This document shows, one piece after another, positions 22,434 to 34,334 of a stretch of DNA of 64,000 nucleotides; positions within the stretch are counted from its first letter, which is position 1, and the number at the start of each line of letters is the position of its first letter. A model generated the notes under the pieces. It made no database searches and was not told where the DNA came from. It was given only the letters and a program-made list of their open reading frames with translations. Made by a program: the position numbers and the translations under genes. Location of the stretch: assembly GCA_018398765.1 (NCBI GenBank), contig JAHBMJ010000310.1, positions 1 through 64,000 of the forward strand. Reading direction: 5' to 3'. The stretch comes from Chromera velia. Lineage: Eukaryota > Sar > Chromeraceae.

Positions 22434-25400
22434 GCACACATATACACACATACACATACACACACACACATGCGCGCGTCCATGAAGAGAGAGAGTATGA
22501 GTACGAGCGCCAATGTTTCTCAGTCGACTACTACTGGGCTTCTATTGAGCCACAGAGAAAGAAACAAAATGCGAATTTTTCAATCCAACCCAGCAGACGA
22601 AACGCAGAACACAGAAGAAGAAAAGTTTTCGATGGGACATATGTTGATAGATAAATCACGGCAATCTGCTCTACCAACCGTATCTCTGGTGAATGGACTG
22701 ACTGACTGACCGAATCAACTGGACGACCTTCTCTGTGAGGCCCTTGTCGCACAGATCCCATATCGTCTCCAAGGCGCCTCTCATCCTTTCTACCAAAGAC
22801 TGGTGACGTGTCCCTGTACCCATGGTCACTCCCAACAGAAGGTCCCGGTCCTCCTTCCCCCCCCGCCTGTTCACTCCTCCCCCCCCAACGCCCTCCCGAG
22901 AACGAAGGCCGGAGTTCCACAGAGCCAGCAGACGCACCACCTCTTCTCTTCCGGCCATCACAGCAAGCTGCAGAGCTCCCCTTCCCTCAGGGTCTTTAGC
23001 AGATTCGTCTGCGCCATACTGCAGGAGCTGCAGGACAGAGCATGCAACTCCCTCTCGAGCAGCCAGGAGCAGGGGGGTCAACCCGTCTCCGTCTCTGTCC
23101 TCCAGTCCGCATTTCAGAAGAGTGACCTCCAAGAGAAGGGCGATGCACCCGTGGTTGGAGGGTCGCACGGCAGCGAGATGAAGGGCTGTCCTTCCTTTGT
23201 TCGTCTTCTGGGGCAGCAGCGGTTCCCCAGAGGGCCTCATCCTTGAGGATTCTGCTATCAGAGGTTCCGACCTCTTCCTCTGCTTCCTCAAGTGACTCAT
23301 CAGACGCGCAAGCTGGCCGCTCTGCATTGCACACAATCAAAGACTCTAGGTCCGTCACATTAGAGTAAAAAGATTTCCAGAGGTTTTGAAAGCGGCCATT
23401 TAAAAAAATGTGGGCAAAGTGCAGGAATGAAGGGGACAACGGTCAAATCCTGGAGGTGAGGGGAGGGGATTGAGTGAGTGGTGCATGGGAGTTCTCCCTG
23501 ATCACATTCATTCTGCATGATCCCATCCGATGTTTGTTTAGGTCTGTGTGTGTTTGCTTCTTTGTGTCGGTCGGACAGGAGACAACAGTATCAATGAGCC
23601 TGAACAAATGTTTGTTCCCTTCTGACTGACCAGTCCAAAGAAGGCCGCGTAGTGAAAGGCCGTCCATCCATTCACGTCAGGGTTTAGAGGGTCGGCATAC
23701 CCAAACACGCGGAGAAAGCCTTCTGCGGGGAATTTTTGGGAATTGTGACAGAAAAGAGATAAACTCCAAGTGCAAGCATGTGGAATGAATGGAACACTAG
23801 ACAGACTGCATTGTGCAGGAAGTTCATGCATGGTTGATTGTCAGAAAAAGAAGGAAATCCGAAGAGCTCCGCGTCAAGAGAAAAGAAAGAAACAAGGGAA
23901 CGAGAGAACACGGAAGAGAAGAGAAGAGAAGAGAAAACGAACACAAATGCGCGACATCAAAAGGACTCTGCGTTGTCTCCCCTCTTCTCCTATCTGCGTC
24001 CCTGTCCCGTGATTGATGGGCGTCTATAAAAGGAAGGACAGCAAAAACAAATCAAGAAGGAAGAAAGAACGAAAGAAATCAAGAACAAAGAAAGAACGAA
24101 AGAAAGAAAGAACGAAAGAACGAAAGAAAGAAAGAAAGAAAGAAAGAAAGAAATCTATCCGAGGACATACACACAGAAAGAGATCCATGCAACAATGCGT
24201 CAACCGACCGAGGTGCCCCTCTGAGGTCCCCAACGCAGAGAGAAGCAGAGCTGCATGCAGAGGTGTGCGACAGAGAACCCCCGCGGGGCTGTTGGCGCTG
24301 AAAGACGACGGGGACCCCATCGCGGCTTCTCGGCAGACCTGCAGACAAACTTGTGAGCAGGCAGGGATTTGTGCAATTCTGGCCGACCCTCTTGATCAGG
24401 TTGATTCATTGGTAAACAAAGCTCAGATTGATTGATTGAGAAAAAGGAGGAAGAGAGATAAGTCAGGATTCCGAAAGTTATCCTGCAAAAACAAATCCAA
24501 GAATGTATTCCAATAGAAGATCATCAATTGGCTCGAGCACAGAGAAAAGAGCCTGGCCATGAAGCTATAGGTCAGCAGAGCCAATCAGCAAGACAATTCT
24601 GATTTCCTTCCTCTCACCTCCAGGGCATCGCAGATTGCTCTCTCCCTCTGATCCTCTTTGAAGTTTACCCCACCGCCTCTCTTCATTCTGTCGCCTTCTG
24701 CCTCTTTAAGCTTCCACGATCCGCCCCCTGGGTCTGGAGACGCGTCTCTCTCTTTCCCTCTCTTCCCGCCCCCTCCAGTCCGGGAAGCGAACCCTCTGGA
24801 GAGGAGCAATGCCCGAATGTCTGTCGAGGGTGCAAGGTCAACTGCCGTCACACCCAGAGAGAGGGCCTCAGACGCCCCTGTTTGGTCTGACCTCTCTTTG
24901 AATCTACCCGCACCTCCTGCGTAGAGGGTCCTGAGGTCCGACAGAGACCCACCTGCCACCACCTCTGCGATCTCTCGCAACGCGGGACACCCACAGACAT
25001 CAACTTGTGTCCCTCCACTTTTCTCTCCCCCATCCTCAGTCTTTGTCTCTTTCCCCTTGTCCTTCTCTTTCTGCTCCTCCCCCTTCCCCACTCCACTAGG
25101 GGAGGACGGAGAAACCGCCACTGCTGATGCGTTCGGGTCTGCTCCCGACAAGAGAAGGGGCGAGACGAGGGCAGGAACTCCAGAAAAAGCGGCGTAGTGG
25201 AGAGGGAGAAAGCCCGAAAGGTCCCGAAACCACACCATTCTTCTCACAAGCTGCACAGTGTCACAAGGCAGTACTCCGACTTGAACGTACCTTTCTCTTT
25301 TTGCTCCCCCCCCCCCAAAGCTGCGAACAAAAGGGAGAGGAGCGGACAAAAGAAGAGTGAAAAGCCTTTCCTGGCAGACAAATATGGCCTCTGCAGTGTG

Positions 25401-27135
25401 GTACGCAAATGCACAGGCAAAAGACAGACGGACAGACACAGACAGACACAGGCAGGCAGACCGATGCCCAGGCATACCGACCTCTCGTGTGTCATCAGCC
25501 CAAGCACTCTCAAGACGACCTTTCGCTTCCACCGAAACCATTTTGGAGAGTCGTCCCACTGTCTGTACAAACCGCGCGTGTGCCTTCCTCTCCAAGTCTC
25601 TCACCAAGATCCCACCCCTTGGGTCGGTTCCCCTCGCCCCCGAGGGGCCTGCTGCAGGCGCCCCCGTGCCGCCCCTAATTTCCATCAGGGGGTGCAACTG
25701 GGACGGCAGCCTCAGGATTTCCTCCAGGGCGATGGAGCACGGCTGTGCATCGTTGCGGATGGCTGCATGCAGGGGGAGCAACCCATGCTTGTCGGGCTCG
25801 AGGAAGACACTCTCGAAACCGTATCTGCACGCAGGCAGGCACACACGTGGATGTAAATGCATAAACACACTTACTTCCACACAGGATGTTTGCCGTTTCT
25901 ATTTTCTGATTCAATTTCCACCTTGTGCCTGCCACCCGTCCACCGGCCCTTGATGCTTTCCTTCCTTTCTTCCTTCTTTCCTTCCTTCTTTCCTTCCTTC
26001 CTTCCTCCCTTCCTTCCTTCCTTCCTTCCTTCCTTCTTTCCTTCTTTCCTTCCTTCTTTCCTTCTTTCCTTCCTTCCTTCCTTCCTTCCTTGCTTCCTTC
26101 CTTCCTTCCTTCCTTCCTTCCTTCCAGCCCACCTGAGGGTCTCCATGAAGGCGCGTAACGCGGCTTCTGCGTGGGTCTCGGTGATCCCCCCAAAGCACGC
26201 GAGGCGCAAGGTGTCAGCCAGGTCCATAGGGACTCTAGGAGGTCCGTTGTCAAAAGGAGAGAATCGCCCCTGCAGTCCCCCCACCTGCCGGCACCTCTCT
26301 GCCCTCTCTCGAGGAGTTGGACGGGGCAGGCCCATCATCAGTCGTTGGAACAGACACCCGGCGTCTGCCTCTGCCTCAATCTGGATGAACAGGGTGATCA
26401 AACGGAGAAGACCGAAGTGACCCCTGCACGCACACACACACACACACACACACGCACACACACACACACACACACACGCACGCACGCACGCACGAGCACA
26501 CAGAAAGAGTTTGTTGGCCTGTTTAACAGTATGGCACGGACCAAAACATGGACAAGAGACGGTTTCCAGGTGGCATGCCCGCCTGATGGATTGACAAATT
26601 GAGGACTGACCGCGCAGCTGCATAGAAAGCCGGTGTGCGTCCAAGTTCATCTTGCATGAATGCCAGAGACATCCCCGAGTGTCTCAAGAGCACCCCCGCC
26701 GTTCGTGCGCTCCCGTGGAAGCACGCAACATGCAGCGCATTCCTCCCCTTGCCGTCTGTCTGAAAACGAAACCCCGAGTCTTTCTCTGCACCCCTCCCGC
26801 CCCCCCCACTCAACCAGGCGTCTGCGAGTGAGTGGAGGTCCAGGGCTGCAATGGCAAGGAGGGGAAGGGCGTCGAGGGCCTTGGAGGGATCGGAGAGACG
26901 AACACCAGGGATCACTGGGGGCCGCAGTATCACCTGCATGCATGCGCATAGACAGATGAAGACTCATCCGCGACTTACATAACAAGCTTACAGTTACGAA
27001 TGCACACAGTTGGATATTTCTTAAGAGTTTGAGAAAAGAGCGGAGGGAGACTGCTGGCAACAGAGGTGCTTGACATTCGAAGGGGAATGCGAGATCATGA
27101 ACACAGAACACACACACACACACACACACACGCAC

Positions 27136-27170
<35 letters not shown>

Positions 27171-27733
27171 AAGTTTTTTAACGGCTTCTTTCGCTAGCTA
27201 TCTTTGACAACAAGAGTCCACACCACGGAAGAGAGAAACAGGTCACTCTGCCCTTTGAATTGCTCCTCGTGTGTGAGGGACTTGACTTTGAGCTGCTTGC
27301 CTGACCTTCCCGTTTGTGCTTTGCTTCTGGTTTTTGTTTTGGTTTTCTTTTTCTTTCCCTGCCCCCTTATGGTCGTGAGGTGTGCTCTTCTTCTTCTCCT
27401 TTGGTTCCTTCACCATTAGCGCGTCCAGACTGCGGAAGAGACAGAGGGGTAGGGGAAAGGAAGCTAAGGGACTCACACAGGCACGCATCATAGATACGGC
27501 GAAGGAAAGAAGTTGATGGCCTGGAATGAGAGAGCAATACAAAGAAAAAACAGGAGAACACATATGTACTTTTATGCACAGTGAGGCCCTCTTCTCTCCT
27601 TGATTCTCCATCTTCAAAAAAAAAATCTAGGACAACAAAATCGCCCCGACAACGATTTTTTTCTAAGAGATTGTGAACAGCACCATGTACACACTTGCAG
27701 CACAAGGCTCTTCAGGGAAGACAAAATGTGCAT

Positions 27734-27769
<36 letters not shown>

Positions 27770-27875
27770 ATCTTGAACAAGGCATATATATAAGGATCTT
27801 GAACAAGGCTTGCATGAACATGGACTGCCAGGAGCTAGGCTCCGACGGCTATAGTCAGTCATTCATTCATTCATT

Positions 27876-27957
<82 letters not shown>

Positions 27958-28590
27958 ATTTTCGGTGAGAGGCATGCAGGGAGTTGTAGGTGCTGACCGA
28001 GAAACAGCGGTGTCTACTTTGTTCAGATGAGAGGCGACCTCGGTGCTGGGGACTCCTTCGGGTAACGCTTGCGAGGCTTCTTTCCTCTTTACGTCTTTCT
28101 CCTCACTCGACTTTGCTGGGCGCACAATCTTTGAAAGCTTCGGGTCTGGGTCATCACGCTTTGGGGGTTTTGCAGAAGAAGTTTTGACCGAACTGGCGTC
28201 GGAAAGTTTGGTGCCCTGCTTCTTTACAGGTGCGAGGGCTGTCGGCTTGTTTTCACTTGTCTTCAGAGGCGCAAGATCAGACCTCTGTGTGTCCTGTTTC
28301 TTGGGTGGGGACACCTGAGAGAGTTTTGCTTCGTCTTTCTTTGACAGGATGAGTTCAGGTTGTTTTGATTTTTCTTTTGTTACCGGCGGAACGTCTTTAC
28401 GAATCGGTGCCTCGACCTTCATCTGTGGAACTGAAGAGAAAGTAGGCTTTGCGACTTCATCCTCCTTTTGTACTGCTGCCGGGGCTTCTTTTTGTTTTGG
28501 CAAGGCAACTGCAGGTTTGTATTGGATTTCAGAGGCGACGTCGGAGTCCTCAAAGTCGTCGTCTGAGTAGTCAGAGTCCAGACCTCCCAT
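20189..28590 (-). CDS. Ankyrin-repeat protein, 12 exons, 1352 aa
   Basis: Exons on the minus strand: 28590-27998, 27429-27306, 26933-26611, 26423-26133, 25824-25482, 25250-24618, 24338-24209, 23722-23631, 23321-22711, 21958-21733, 21183-20944 and 20641-20189. Every phase matches and the sum is 1353 codons. Residues 1-240 are acidic then Lys/Pro/Ser-rich and probably disordered. Several degenerate ankyrin repeats follow, often spanning exon joins: GRNALHVACFHGSARTAGVL, GRTPAFYAAARGHFGLLRLI, SGFLPLHYAAFSGVPALV, VNGWTAFHYAAFFGL, KGRTALHLAAV and RGWTPLMSACSSG. Ankyrin arrays bind partner proteins; the partner is unknown. There is no kinase, channel or other catalytic domain. Seven of 11 donors have C at +3. 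Introns carry large microsatellites. The divergent partner is the DUF1990 gene. Confidence 0.88.
21271..21480. repeat. (CAGT)n microsatellite with GAGT interruptions
   Basis: About 210 bp of CAGT units, periodically broken by GTGAGTCAGT. It lies in the ankyrin intron 21732-21184. On the coding strand it reads (GACT)n, sharing sequence with the GTCAGT donors. Confidence 0.95.
21968..22470. repeat. (CAGA)n and (CA)n clusters
   Basis: (CAGA)n at 21968-22112 and again at 22350-22383, then (CACT)n, (TC)n and (CA)n to about 22470. All fall in the ankyrin intron 22710-21959. Confidence 0.9.
24055..24152. repeat. (GAAA)n microsatellite
   Basis: Purine-rich GAAA units with AAC interruptions, in the ankyrin intron 24208-23723. 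Confidence 0.9.
25958..26125. repeat. (CCTT)n microsatellite
   Basis: About 165 bp of CCTT with CTTT variants, 8 bp from the exon-4 donor of the ankyrin gene. It creates spurious Lys-Glu-Gly-Arg frames. Confidence 0.95.
27106..27168. repeat. (CA)n(GA)n microsatellite
   Basis: Dinucleotide run in the ankyrin intron 27305-26934. A related (CA)n run lies at 26428-26490, adjoining the exon-4 acceptor. Confidence 0.9.
27882..27957. repeat. Perfect AC/AT/GT palindrome
   Basis: (AC)n, then (AT)n, then (GT)n of equal length form a self-complementary block of about 75 bp that could extrude as a cruciform or fold as RNA. It lies 40 bp inside ankyrin intron 1. A (TA)n run at 27740-27766 and a duplicated AGGATCTTGAACAAGGC (27767-27784 and 27793-27809) are adjacent. 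Confidence 0.9.
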
Positions 28591-29285
28591 CCTTTTTTTT
28601 CTATGTAAGCGGCTCCGTTGAAGAGCAAAAGATCGGTACCCAGGAAAACAATTCCTGTGATACAATGCAATGCAAGGGAAATAACCTTGCCGCTATGTTT
28701 CAGGGAGTGAACATATATATATACAGGGAGACGGCAGGGGTCCTGGTCTGTCCAATTGTTGTTCTGGCAGCAGTTTCTCTGTCTGGAGTTCCGATGTACG
28801 AGACACTCGCAGGGTTCTCATTGATGCTGTTTTGTGACACTTGAGAGAGAGAGAGACAGAGAGAGAGGGAGATCGCATCGAATTGACACTGCATGTGCAA
28901 TTGTCATGTATGTGCATGCTTCAATGCAGGTGCATGCATGCACTGAGGTAGAAAAAAAAAACTGCAAAAAAGGTGCCATACAGAGCTCCGATTCGATCAG
29001 CCTCCGAAGTGCATGCGTTACGTTTCGCGAGTCTGCCTTGCCTTTCGGGACCGCAAGACCATGCAAGACCTGCTTGAATGACAGTTCGCCTCCTGCTAGC
29101 CGTCTCCAAACTGGCCCAGACATTCATCACCGATAAAGGCCCTTGCCGTTGACTACTTGACCTTGTTTTATTGGCTGCTAGCTCTGCGACTGGAAGTTGG
29201 GTGCTCTTTGAATCTTCTTTGAACCTCTCCAGCTCTTTCTGTTTGTTTGACAGGTTCCGGCCGGACTGAGACGAGAAGAGACAGG
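28591..29285. promoter_or_regulatory. Shared 5' region, ankyrin and DUF1990 genes
   Basis: A 695-bp divergent spacer. It holds a short (GA)n run (28843-28870) and TGCATGCATGCA palindromes near 28914-28941. No core promoter element was assigned; promoter function is inferred from gene orientation. Confidence 0.35.
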
Positions 29286-30557
29286 ATGAAGTATTTGCTA
29301 CTTCTGCTGCTCGGTGCGTTCACCTGGCAGGCCCGAGGAGCATGAAAACGGCCTTTGAACATCCCCAAAGTTAACGCGAGGGACGACAGGCTGGCCAAAA
29401 TCCTGGGGGGGATGCAGGCCGCCGGTTCCTCCGTTGCAAAGCGCCCTGCAGAGTATGCTGCAGGTGCAGTGCTTGCTTTGGGGACTCTGTATACTGTTCG
29501 TGAAGTGCCTCGTACTGGCTTGGTCGTGTCTTCTGCCTCTCCGCACCTGACTGTGTTCAAGCCTCCTGAGAAGTATGTGAGTGGATACCTGAACAAGGTG
29601 ATGACTGCCAAGCCTGCCAAGAAGGAACACCCGTCTTCGTTCGACGAGTTGAAGGAGACGGAGAAAGTCGTGGTTGTCCAGCAAGTGGTCGGGAAGGGAG
29701 AGGAGGCGTTTGAGCGTGCATGTGCGCTTTTGAATTCCCTCAGCTTCGACTCGAAGCAGGAGCAACGGAAGGGGAAGGGGCCCGCGTTTGTCTTCAGAAG
29801 AAACAGCCTTGGAAACAAATTGGCGGCAGTAGTGGTGTCGAAGGGAGCTCTCTTCTGGGAGCTGGTCCCGATGAAATTGGGTTTCTCTGAGAGGGAGGAG
29901 ACGCGGCACGCGATGGGACTGACCGCTGCAAAGGGGGGTGGTTGGGGGGGCGACGTCGGCTTTGAGGTTTCGATCGATGACGATGGAGAGGTGACCCTCA
30001 CTGTGGTGATGTCAAATCAAAGGGGGGATGAGGGAAGGTCAGTGGAGGGAGGGAGGAATGAGGGCTGTGTGTTGACTGTCTTCGATAGGAAAGAGTCTAT
30101 CTGTAGTAGCAGCTGTCAATCTTACAACCGTCGTCCCTGGTCCGTTCTTTGTGTTTTCTGCATATGACGAGCCCCCCCCTGACTTCTGTTCTGTCTGCAG
30201 AAAGAGCGGCTGGTCCCCTTCCGAGAAGTGGGCGCGGGATCTCGCAGTCTCGTTCAAGAAGCGAGTGGGGGAGGAGGTCGAGGAGCTCAGGTTGGTCTTA
30301 AGCATCGTCCGTGCATGAATCTCTTTCTTTTGCCCTTCGTGACAACGTGACAGGCAGAGATGGCACACAGGTTGAATGTGCAGGCAATGCGTTCACTATC
30401 TTTTCTGTTCGTTTTCGTTTGCATTTTCCCCTCTCCGCATGACGGAATCTTCTGCTGCTGCAGACGGAGGGCCCCTCTTCTCTCTCGGCACGCAGAGGCG
30501 ACAGAGGAGGAGAGGGCGAGAGAAAAGGAGACACGGCAAGAAAGGTTGGTGTGGTGA
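29286..30557 (+). CDS. DUF1990/UPF0548-family protein, 292 aa
   Basis: Proposed exons 29286-29313, 29371-30037, 30201-30290 and 30464-30557 (TGA), all in phase. The first exon and its 57-bp intron are the weakest part; an internal ATG at 29410 is the alternative start. The core fits the plant/bacterial UPF0548 family: VVGKGEEAFERACALLNSLSF, then GPAFVFRRNSLGNKLAAVVV, GALFWELVPMKLGF, HAMGLTAAKGGGWGGDVGFE and a terminal beta stretch DDDGEVTLTVVM with a following Trp. The function of the family is unknown. The C-terminal 45 residues are Arg/Glu-rich. The exon-2 donor is GTCAGT. The 38-bp minisatellite begins 87 bp past the stop. Confidence 0.68.
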
Positions 30558-30643
30558 AAGGGAAGAATATAGGTGGCTGTGTGGCTCGGACTCTGGCCAA
30601 GGGCTGACAGAAACCTCTCCCACAGAGTCATTATAAGAACCTC

Positions 30644-31897
30644 GACATTTCTCTTCCTGATTCTTCAACGGTTGCTTCCAAGACATTTCTCTTCCTGATT
30701 CTTCAACGATTGCTTCCAAGACATTTCTCTTCCTGATTCTTCAACGATTGCTTCCAAGACATTTCTCTTCCTGATTCTTCAACGGTTGCTTCCAAGACAT
30801 TTCTCTTCCTGATTCTTCAACGGTTGCTTCCAAGACATTTCTCTTCCTGATTCTTCAACGGTTGCTTCCAAGACATTTCTCTTCCTGATTCTTCAACGGT
30901 TGGTTCCAAGACATTTCTCTTCCTGATTCTTCAACGGTTGCTTCCAAGACATTTCTCCTCCTGATTCTTCAACGGTTGCTTCCAAGACATTTCTCTTCCT
31001 GATTCTTCAACGGTTGCTTCCAAGACATTTCTCTTCCTGATTCTTCAACGGTTGCTTCCAAGACATTTCTCTTCCTGATTCTTCAACGGTTGCTTCCAAG
31101 ACATTTCTCTTCCTGATTCTTCAACGGTTGCTTCCAAGACATTTCTCTTCCTGATTCTTCAACGGTTGCTTCCAAGACATTTCTCTTCCTGATTCTTCAA
31201 CGGTTGCTTCCAAGACATTTCTCTTCCTGATTCTTCAACGGTTGCTTCCAAGACATTTCTCTTCCTGATTCTTCAACGGTTGCTTCCAAGACATTTCTCT
31301 TCCTGATTCTTCAACGGTTGCTTCCAAGACATTTCTCTTCCTGATTCTTCAACGGTTGCTTCCAAGACATTTCTCTTCCTGATTCTTCAACGGTTGCTTC
31401 CAAGACATTTCTCTTCCTGATTCTTCAACGGTTGCTTCCAAGACATTTCTCTTCCTGATTCTTCAACGGTTGCTTCCAAGACATTTCTCTTCCTGATTCT
31501 TCAACGGTTGCTTCCAAGACATTTCTCTTCCTGATTCTTCAACGGTTGCTTCCAAGACATTTCTCTTCCTGATTCTTCAACGGTTGCTTCCAAGACATTT
31601 CTCTTCCTGATTCTTCAACGGTTGCTTCCAAGACATTTCTCTTCCTGATTCTTCAACGGTTGCTTCCAAGACATTTCTCTTCCTGATTCTTCAACGGTTG
31701 CTTCCAAGACATTTCTCTTCCTGATTCTTCAACGGTTGCTTCCAAGACATTTCTCTTCCTGATTCTTCAACGGTTGCTTCCAAGACATTTCTCTTCCTGA
31801 TTCTTCAACGGTTGCTTCCAAGACATTTCTCTTCCTGATTCTTCAACGGTTGCTTCCAAGACATTTCTCTTCCTGATTCTTCAACGACTGCTTCCAA
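30644..31897. repeat. 38-bp minisatellite, 33 copies
   Basis: The unit starts GACATTTCTCTTCCTGATTC and ends TTCAACGGTTGCTTCCAA. The array measures 1254 bp, exactly 33 x 38. Most copies are identical; variants occur near the ends (AACGATTG in the second and third copies, GGTTGGTTCC and CTCCTCCTG in early copies, AACGACTG in the last). It has no spacers, so it is not a CRISPR array. Every frame contains stops when read through three units. Confidence 0.98.
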
Positions 31898-33470
31898 GAC
31901 GAAACATCTGCACTGTCCTTCTCGGAGGGACCACAAGTCTGCATGTGGACGGCAGAGAGCAGCATGAGCGGGCAATTGTTATCATTGGTTGCAGCAGAAT
32001 GTCCTTTGCTGTGTTCAGTGCATACAGATTGGAAGTAAGGGTGTCATTCGGATTTGCCCGCCTTTGTGTTTGTGACTTGCTTGTCACGAGTTGCCTTCGT
32101 TGGGGCATCAGATCCCCCCACTTCGTTCGTTTTCAGGCAGCAATTATTCGGTGGAGGATTAATTGCGTTTCCGTTCTGCTCCATGCTCTTTCTCTGCAGG
32201 CAAATCGAAGGGGCCGGAGGGAAGCGCCATGCTCGAAAAGAGTAAAGGGCGAGAGACGGAAGGAGAAAAAGGAGGCGATTGTTGCAAGATCATCAGATCA
32301 ATCTGGGAAGGGAGGAAGGGCTGAATGGTCGTTCTCTCTCCCTCTTTGCATGAATGCGTGTAAAAATCAGTGTACACATATTTAATCAAAAGAACAAAGG
32401 GGCGATGATCAAGTGTCTGCCTGCGTGCGTGACTTGTGAATCAGTGGACAGAGAGGGAGAGAGAGTGCCCTGTCTGTCTGTTTATGTGCGGGGGTGGGTC
32501 TCTCCCCGCCTTTCACGGCTGTTTTGTTTTTTGGATTCTTTTTTTTAAGTGAGTGGGTGAGTGGATGCATTGAATACAACCAGCCGGGTTTCAGATTAGA
32601 CGAAAAATCAGATGAGCTCTTCAAAGGAGACTCAAGAAAAAGAATGCGTGCGCACGTGCACCCAGCGTCAGAGTGGACCCCCCCTCTCGCTCTGTCGTCC
32701 CTCCCGCCTTTCGTCGTTTGAGATCTTCACACACTTTCTCTCTCTTCTCTGGATCAAGAAGGAAGAAGCATGCAGTGGACTGGAATGACACTGTGAAGAG
32801 GAGACACGACGAAAGATGCAGGGCCAAGTTGTTCGTTGCGTTTGTTGTCCTTTCTTTTCTTCGTTTCTGCTGCTGAATATGTCAAAGTGTTCCATCTACC
32901 CCGTGTCTTTCAAGCCTCACGTGCGTCGTTGCATGGCAGCAGCTAGAGAAGGGAAAAGGATGGACAGCCTCGCGCCGTGGCCTTTGAAGAAGCCCCCCTC
33001 AGAAAGCGCACTAGCGTTGGAGGTTTGTTTGGTGCATCCTTGTGCGCCTGCCTGGATTCGTCCGTGCTGAGCAGGTGCACGTGCATGCGCAAAACAGGGG
33101 CTGAATAGTGATGGAAGGGGAACGCGGGTCTTTGAATCGCGGCCTTCTCTTACTCGATCTCTTATTTTTCTTCTCTTTCCATTCTGTGCTCGGGTTGCTG
33201 TCTTCACTTCACCCCAATCTCGCGGTCGCACAGAGGGCAAGGGGGAAGAAGCTGAAGGGAGGAGAGGAGGAGGAAGCACAGACCCCTGCTGTGCCTTGCC
33301 ATGGCGCGACAACGGAGAATTTTGTGGGTTGTATTGGTTATGCACGCATTCAGAGTCAAGTCGGAGTCTGGCCGGCAGTGTATGTACAGAGCTACAGACG
33401 CCCAACTGTAGGACCCTCGGCCCCGCATCCCCCTAGGCGGCCCCGGGCCCCAAGTTGTTATTTTTGACAT
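31898..33470 (+). CDS. Possible small multi-exon gene, unrecognised
   Basis: Three or four stretches look exon-like on the plus strand. About 31900-32034 encodes LLGGTTSLHVDGREQHERAI and ends at a GTAAGG donor. About 32138-32200 is entered after TTTTCAG. About 32877-33020 encodes SIYPVSFKPHVRRCM and ends at GTTTGT. 33232-33470 is entered after GCACAG and ends in TGA. Phases of the last two agree. No domain is recognised and the start is not found; it could be a degraded gene or chance frames. Confidence 0.28.
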
Positions 33471-34334
33471 GTTAAATAAACTAAACAACCACTAACTAAC
33501 TTTTACCATAAAACGTACTTGCAGGAAGTTAAAGCACTTTCAACTAGTTACAGGTTAAAGGGGGGTACGTCCAGGAGGGCCGCGGATGAAGTCTTTACGG
33601 AGAGTATGATACTACTACACGTTTGGTCTGGTTTAGACTAGGGTTTAGATTATGAAGATTGGTAAAGATACGCGCTAGTAAAATTAAATGGAGATTAATA
33701 CTAAAGTTTTGACCTAATTATTCCATTTTTTGTTTTTCCTTTTAACTGGAAGTTTGAGCCTTAATAGAAGATTAAGAATAAAAAAAACTGAATGGTAAAT
33801 TAAAAAATATAAACTGTTCATGAATTAAAACGTATAGAATATCCGAGAATATCAAACATGAAAGAGTCATATTTCTAGCTGGCTCTAAAGCTGGCCTTGG
33901 TCACTATTACTCTAGCTATTACTATAGCAAAAAAAAAAGAGTTCTACATTGAGTTAAATATTGAATTCAATTGAATTCATACTTACAAATATTTAATTGT
34001 TTACCAATCATTTCTTAAACCATAATCAATACGGCAGTTTTGAGAAAGGTTTTTTTCAAGTTTTTTGTTTTGTTATACACAATTAACTTCCATAGGAGTC
34101 TCCTGCATTTTTTACTCTTCTAGTACGCTCAAGTGCAGTTCTCATTTAATTCCTCTTTGCCACCAATTCGGGCTCTTTTCCCCTTACTTCTCTCTTCTGC
34201 CGTGCACCGCATGAAAAAAACAGGCCGGGACCACAGTGCTTGCACTGATAGGACCTCGGTTTTGCGCGTGCCTCCTCAAATACCTGCAGGACAAAAACAT
34301 AACAGGATGAATCCCTGGTGGACTAGCTGATGGA
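33471..34334. other. Intergenic, AT-rich
   Basis: No gene seen. A GC-rich patch (33413-33453) precedes about 600 bp of AT-rich DNA. Confidence 0.5.

Noticed and set aside
25871-26650. Lys-Glu-Gly-Arg repeat protein
   Set aside because: A product of the (CCTT)n repeat; only 26423-26133 is coding, in the ankyrin frame.
30644-31897. Possible CRISPR array
   Set aside because: Direct repeats are contiguous with no spacers, and the context is eukaryotic; it is a minisatellite.
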